9,501 nt of DNA from Proteiniphilum sp. UBA5283 (GTDB lineage: Bacteria; Bacteroidota; Bacteroidia; Bacteroidales; Dysgonomonadaceae): NCBI GenBank assembly GCA_002408485.1, contig DHSP01000028.1, positions 1-9,501 on the forward strand, read 5' to 3'. The translations under genes and the position numbers were made by a program. The notes under the pieces were generated by a model that saw only the letters and a list, made by a program, of their open reading frames with translations, had not been told where the DNA came from and made no database searches. Positions 6,344-9,501 of this stretch are shown piece by piece; positions within the stretch are counted from its first letter, which is position 1; each line of letters opens with the position of its first letter.

Positions 6344-6745
6344 ATGGATTCTATCTTCTTTGAAAGCAAAAGTCGGTATGGTTTCGACGAAACGGTGAGC
6401 CGGCTCTCCGAAGTTGTTCAGGAAAACGGGTGGAAGGTAATACAGATACTCGATTTGCAGGAAACGATGAGAAAGAATGGGAAGGAGGTTCTGCCAGTTA
6501 AGGTAGTAGAATTGTGCAAGCCCGATTATGCATATCGCTTGCTTTGTGATGATGATCTGCGCATATATGCCAACATGATGCCATGCCGTATTTCCGTGTA
6601 CAGGAAATCCGACGGACAAACATATGTGTCGCGCATGAACCCGGCAATGTTTGCCTCACAAATAGGCGGTGTAATGCTGGAGGTTATGTCTGGTGCATTT
6701 AAGGATGCAGAAGGATTTATTACGCAGGTTGCAGCGAAGGATTGA
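6344..6745 (+). CDS. DUF302 family protein
   Basis: A 133-aa protein without signal peptide or membrane segment, so probably cytoplasmic. It shows the DUF302 pattern: an N-terminal FDETVSRLSEVVQENGWKVI helix-strand unit, VKVVELCKPDYAYRLL (C58), MMPCRISVYRKSDGQTYVSRMN (C81), and the C-terminal helix GGVMLEVMSGAF. A third cysteine is C68. DUF302 proteins have no established biochemical activity that I know of; they often stand near sulfur and redox genes. Conserved cysteines C58 and C81 would fit thiol chemistry or metal binding, but this is inference. It is the last gene of the ArsR-controlled operon, 12 bases after the thioredoxin stop and 49 bases before a strong terminator. Confidence 0.88.
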   Translation: MDSIFFESKSRYGFDETVSRLSEVVQENGWKVIQILDLQETMRKNGKEVLPVKVVELCKPDYAYRLLCDDDLRIYANMMPCRISVYRKSDGQTYVSRMNPAMFASQIGGVMLEVMSGAFKDAEGFITQVAAKD

Positions 6746-6794
6746 CTGTCTGCCGACAGGATAACTGACAGCATAACTAACTTTTTTGAGTAAG

Positions 6795-6826
6795 AGGTGT
6801 GATCGGGTTGATTGCACCTTTTTTTT
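6795..6826 (+). terminator. Rho-independent terminator of the arsR operon
   Basis: A 10-bp stem (AGGTGTGATC at 6795-6804 with GATTGCACCT at 6810-6819, two G-U pairs) encloses a GGGTT loop and runs into eight T (6819-6826). It follows the DUF302 stop and precedes the U32 promoter, so it closes the operon. A smaller hairpin, CTGTC/GACAG, at 6746-6759 lies between stop and terminator. Confidence 0.85.
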
Positions 6827-6877
6827 CGTGCTCCTCGCCGGCCTTTGAATTTCATGACGTGGGACAATGAAACCACT

Positions 6878-6910
6878 TTATGGACAATTACTTTAATTTT
6901 CGTACTTTTG
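6878..6910 (+). promoter_or_regulatory. Promoter of the U32 family gene
   Basis: TACTTTTG at 6903-6910 matches the Bacteroidota -7 consensus exactly. TTTATG at 6878-6883, about 19 bp upstream, is a fair but imperfect -33 region. The leader to the ATG at 6933 is only about 15 bases. A heptamer GGACAAT is repeated at 6862-6868 and 6882-6888, exactly 20 bp apart, flanking or overlapping the -33 region. Confidence 0.7.
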
Positions 6911-6932
6911 CATCCAAAATCAGAGCTTAATT

Positions 6933-8201
6933 ATGAAATCGATACAAGATTACGAGATAATGGCGCCGGCAGGGTCTTATGAGTCACTGACGGCTGCCAT
7001 ACAGGGAGGAGCCGATTCAATTTACTTCGGAATAGAAGGACTCAATATGCGAGCCAAGTCCTCCAATAACTTCACAATAGCCGATCTGCATAACATTGCC
7101 CGCATCTGCCGGGAGAACAACCTGAAAAGTTATCTCACGGTGAACACGATCATTTACAATAATGACATGACATTGATGCGCAAGATTGTGGATGCGGCAA
7201 GGGAGGCAAACCTGTCAGCCATCATAGCAGCCGATGTGGCGGTGTTGATGTACGCGCGCAGCATAGGTGTGGAGGTGCATCTCTCCACCCAGTTGAATAT
7301 CACCAATACGGAGTCGTTGCGGTTTTATGCCCAGTATGCCGACGTGGTAGTGCTGGCACGGGAATTGAACCTCGATCAGGTCGCTGCAATCTACAAAGAT
7401 ATCGTAGACCAGCAAATAAAAGGGCCTTCGGGAGAGTTAATCCGCATAGAAATGTTCGCACACGGTGCACTCTGTATGGCCGTTTCGGGGAAGTGTTATC
7501 TCAGTCTCCACGAAAAAGATCTCTCTGCCAATCGCGGCGCCTGTAATCAGATTTGTCGCCGTGCATATATTGTGAAAGATAAGACAAGTGATATTGAGCT
7601 TGAGATCGATAACGAATATATCATGTCGCCTAAAGACTTGAAAACCATTCATTTTATGAATAAAATGATGGATGCCGGAGTGAGGGTGTTCAAGATAGAG
7701 GGACGCGCAAGGGGACCAGAGTATGTGCGTATTGTTACCACCTGCTACAAAGAGGCGATCGGCGCCTATTGTAATGATATGTTTACGCAGGAGAAAATAG
7801 AGGTGTGGAACGAAAAGCTCTCCACTGTCTTCAACCGTGGATTTTGGAATGGCTATTATCTGGGGCAGCGACTTGGTGAATGGACGCATCGCTATGGATC
7901 AGGTGCTACAAAGCGAAAGGTGTATGTGGGTAAAGCGGTTAAGCATTTTGGAAACCTTGGCGTGACTGAGTTCCTGATAGAAACACAATCGGTGAAGCAG
8001 GGTGATGAATTGTTAATAACAGGCCCTACCACCGGGGCTGTCTTTGTGACGGCCGACGATATTCGCGTGGATATGGCCACTGTGCCGGAGGCGTTCAAGG
8101 GTGATCATTTTTCCATTAAAGTCAACGAAAAGATCCGTCCCAACGACCAGCTCTACAAAATGGTTGCTGCCAATCGCAGGGGGACTGCACATGAAAGGTG
8201 A
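6933..8201 (+). CDS. Peptidase U32 family protein (TrhP/YegQ-like, probable tRNA uridine hydroxylation)
   Basis: A 422-aa soluble protein. The U32 signature is complete: IEMFAHGALCMAVSGKCYLS (residues 172-191), followed by SANRGACNQICRRAY. This gives the four-cysteine set C181, C188, C204 and C208 that in characterised relatives holds an iron-sulfur cluster. The N-terminal TIM-barrel part begins IMAPAGSYESLTAAIQGGAD, and KIEGRARGPEYV (254-265) is another family block. A small C-terminal beta-barrel domain covers about 330-415 (KRKVYVGKAVKHF to NDQLYKMVA). Despite the family name, E. coli TrhP (YegQ) and the Bacillus YrrN/YrrO proteins act in prephenate-dependent 5-hydroxyuridine formation at tRNA position 34; the related RlhA and UbiU/V also hydroxylate. 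Length and architecture fit the TrhP-like group (YrrO is also about 420 aa), but substrate within the family cannot be fixed by reading. It is a single gene with its own promoter, meeting a convergent operon with 86 bases between stops and no obvious terminator there. Confidence 0.93.
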   Translation: MKSIQDYEIMAPAGSYESLTAAIQGGADSIYFGIEGLNMRAKSSNNFTIADLHNIARICRENNLKSYLTVNTIIYNNDMTLMRKIVDAAREANLSAIIAADVAVLMYARSIGVEVHLSTQLNITNTESLRFYAQYADVVVLARELNLDQVAAIYKDIVDQQIKGPSGELIRIEMFAHGALCMAVSGKCYLSLHEKDLSANRGACNQICRRAYIVKDKTSDIELEIDNEYIMSPKDLKTIHFMNKMMDAGVRVFKIEGRARGPEYVRIVTTCYKEAIGAYCNDMFTQEKIEVWNEKLSTVFNRGFWNGYYLGQRLGEWTHRYGSGATKRKVYVGKAVKHFGNLGVTEFLIETQSVKQGDELLITGPTTGAVFVTADDIRVDMATVPEAFKGDHFSIKVNEKIRPNDQLYKMVAANRRGTAHER

Positions 8202-8287
8202 TTTTCACAGGCAGTACGAATTGGTTTATTTATCCATTTATCGTATCAACAGCGGCATCTTGCCAATTATAGCCCGTCTCCGCTTTG

Positions 8288-8887
8288 TCACTGCAGGTAG
8301 TAAAAATTTTCTTCGCCGAACCGCATATCGAACCGCCCTTTGGAGAATGTTGCCGGCTCGTCTTCCACAATTGCCTTGAACGAGAGTATGCCGGACAGGA
8401 CTACGCCCTGAAGTTCTTTATCGACATATAGGTTTTGTGCTCGTTTAATTTTGAAGTCCCCTTCCAGAATTTTCAAATCGCACCGGGAGCTGTGTGAAAA
8501 CAGGGAAAGAGTACACTGCGTTCCACTTAGATCGAAGTCTTTCCCGTTCAGGGAGAGTAATTCTGTAAAACTGTCCGGTATAAAATCGGGAAGTGACACT
8601 ACCAGCGTGTAAGGTCGTTCTCCGCCAATACTACCGGAGAGATGGATATGACATGAATCGTCTTTTACCACTATTTTGGAAGGATCATGGTTGCTCCCTG
8701 TTCTCCAGGGGGTTAAGTCCCAATAGATGCCAAAGCTATTGTATCCCTTTTCCGAGTAAATGGGAAGCCCCGGGTTTTCCGCATCTTCAATAAACACCGA
8801 ATCAGAGATGCGATAATCGAAACTGCGTGAACATCCTGCCGCAGCGACAAGAATGAACATAAGCATAAAAAGGTGAATATACTTCAT
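8288..8887 (-). CDS. Lipoprotein of unknown function
   Basis: A 199-aa protein starting with a lipoprotein signal peptide (MKYIHLFMLMFILVAAAGC; lipobox AAGC, lipidated C19). The mature part is predicted to be beta-rich. It includes NPGLPIYSEKGYN (38-50), PYTLVVSLPDF, CTLSLFSHSS and GVVLSGILSFKAIVEDEPATFSKGRFDMRF. No catalytic motif is visible and I cannot assign a named family; the NPGLPIYSEKGYN-type segment seems familiar from Bacteroidota hypothetical lipoproteins. It lies 23 bases behind the beta-barrel gene on the same strand, after an A9 tract (T9 on the plus strand, 8893-8901) that probably serves as an A-rich translation leader. It is therefore likely an operon partner or periplasmic accessory of that barrel. 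No terminator is seen after its stop. Confidence 0.82.
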   Translation of the reverse strand: MKYIHLFMLMFILVAAAGCSRSFDYRISDSVFIEDAENPGLPIYSEKGYNSFGIYWDLTPWRTGSNHDPSKIVVKDDSCHIHLSGSIGGERPYTLVVSLPDFIPDSFTELLSLNGKDFDLSGTQCTLSLFSHSSRCDLKILEGDFKIKRAQNLYVDKELQGVVLSGILSFKAIVEDEPATFSKGRFDMRFGEENFYYLQ

Positions 8888-8910
8888 GATTATTTTTTTT
8901 TAAAATTTAT

Positions 8911-9501
8911 CTATTTCGTTGAGAAAAGATTCAGAGGAAGAGAAACCGAAAGTTGGGCACCACCGTAAGATTCAGAAGTAAGTAGTGAAAAATTGTCTTT
9001 TGTGAGGACGTTTTGAGGAAACAGGGCTTCGATAGATAAACGGACCCCGCTATTGAGAATCAGGCGTACCCCGAGTCCGCCATATGTATTCAGGAAGAAA
9101 TTGGACGGGGCTTTCCCGGCTGCAGCGATTATCTCATCCCCATATTTTTCCATCTCCTTCGAAGCAAAATCGATTGTGGTTTTTCCATGCATCTTCATTC
9201 CTGCCTGTATGCCTGCTTTCACATACCCCTGCCAATTACTGAGTCTCCCCCATAACAGGAAATCTGCCTCAAATGGAACCCCTACATATCCGATCGACTC
9301 ATTCATGCCGCGAACACGAAAAAGCTCAATTCCCTGGCCTGAAGAATGAAAGAGGTAAAGAGGAGCACCCCGGCTTGGTGAAATCTGCTCATTGACGCGT
9401 GAATATCGCAATCCGGACGTCAGCGTGAGCCGGTTTTCCCATACGGAGAGCTCCGACTTCAGCCCGGCATAACGCACTTCCCCTTCGCCTTTTACGTGTT
9501 C
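8911..9501 (-). CDS. Outer-membrane beta-barrel protein, C-terminal part (5' end outside window)
   Basis: The visible 196 codons are open to the right window edge. The GTG at 9475-9477 is the first start-like codon, but the reading frame continues upstream with protein-like sequence (EHVKGEGEVRYAGLKSELSV), so this is the 3' part of a longer gene. Alternating strands typical of an outer-membrane barrel are clear: AGLKSELSVWENRLTLTSGL, GYVGVPFEADFLLW, WQGYVKAGIQAGMKM, FFLNTYGGLGVRLIL, GVRLSIEALF, and the end strand AQLSVSLPLNLF. This fits the OMP_b-brl/PorT-like class. Some Bacteroidota proteins of this sort carry an N-terminal anti-sigma-like region and sit next to an ECF sigma factor gene, but this cannot be judged here. 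The lipoprotein gene follows after 23 bases. Confidence 0.8.
   Translation of the reverse strand, partial: EHVKGEGEVRYAGLKSELSVWENRLTLTSGLRYSRVNEQISPSRGAPLYLFHSSGQGIELFRVRGMNESIGYVGVPFEADFLLWGRLSNWQGYVKAGIQAGMKMHGKTTIDFASKEMEKYGDEIIAAAGKAPSNFFLNTYGGLGVRLILNSGVRLSIEALFPQNVLTKDNFSLLTSESYGGAQLSVSLPLNLFSTK

Noticed and set aside
8219..8268. AATTGG...CCAATT inverted repeat between the convergent genes
   Set aside because: A six-base arm with a 38-base AT-rich loop and no T-run is not a convincing terminator.
8101..8379. 92-codon plus-strand frame across the convergent gap
   Set aside because: It overlaps the U32 gene end in another frame and runs antisense to the lipoprotein. The protein shows no motif and no promoter precedes it.
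1..9501. tRNA, rRNA, CRISPR array, riboswitch, intein in dnaB, phage or defence genes
   Set aside because: No cloverleaf, direct-repeat array or known leader structure was recognised by reading. DnaB is uninterrupted, and none of the proteins belongs to a defence or phage family I know.

Overview
The window looks like chromosomal DNA from a Bacteroidota bacterium, probably order Bacteroidales. The reasons are -7 boxes of the TAnnTTTG type upstream of several genes, mostly A-rich leaders instead of Shine-Dalgarno sites, and gene families typical of this phylum (PorT-like outer-membrane barrels, a DUF6132 membrane protein, a LysM/periplasmic-binding-fold protein). The placement is an inference from reading; no search was run.

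Layout from left to right. At 1-315 (minus) lies the 5' part of an IS30-family transposase, broken by a frameshift near 178-182 and cut by the window edge, with a UUCG-loop terminator hairpin just outside it. Then comes dnaB (695-2227, plus), the replicative helicase. Next is a translationally coupled pair: an exported protein with four LysM repeats and a type I periplasmic-binding fold (2394-4388), and a PorT-like outer-membrane beta-barrel (4385-5080). Directly behind is a compact four-gene operon (5169-6745): an ArsR-family repressor, a small two-helix DUF6132 membrane protein, a thioredoxin with a lipoprotein signal, and a DUF302 protein. It has a textbook Bacteroidota promoter, a near-perfect 16-bp palindrome at the expected transcription start, and a strong terminator at 6795-6826. 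A peptidase-U32/TrhP-like protein (6933-8201) follows with its own promoter. Converging on it from the right are a lipoprotein of unknown function (8288-8887, minus) and the 3' part of an outer-membrane beta-barrel protein (8911-9501, minus).

The genes fall into three themes. Housekeeping: dnaB and the U32 protein, which probably acts in tRNA or cofactor hydroxylation. Envelope: the LysM-binding-fold/barrel pair, possibly linking peptidoglycan and outer membrane, and the minus-strand barrel/lipoprotein pair. Thiol or sulfur stress: the ArsR-DUF6132-thioredoxin-DUF302 operon, whose products all carry cysteines. That operon is the best candidate in this window for an incompletely described system. 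No tRNA, rRNA, CRISPR array, phage genes or defence genes were seen.
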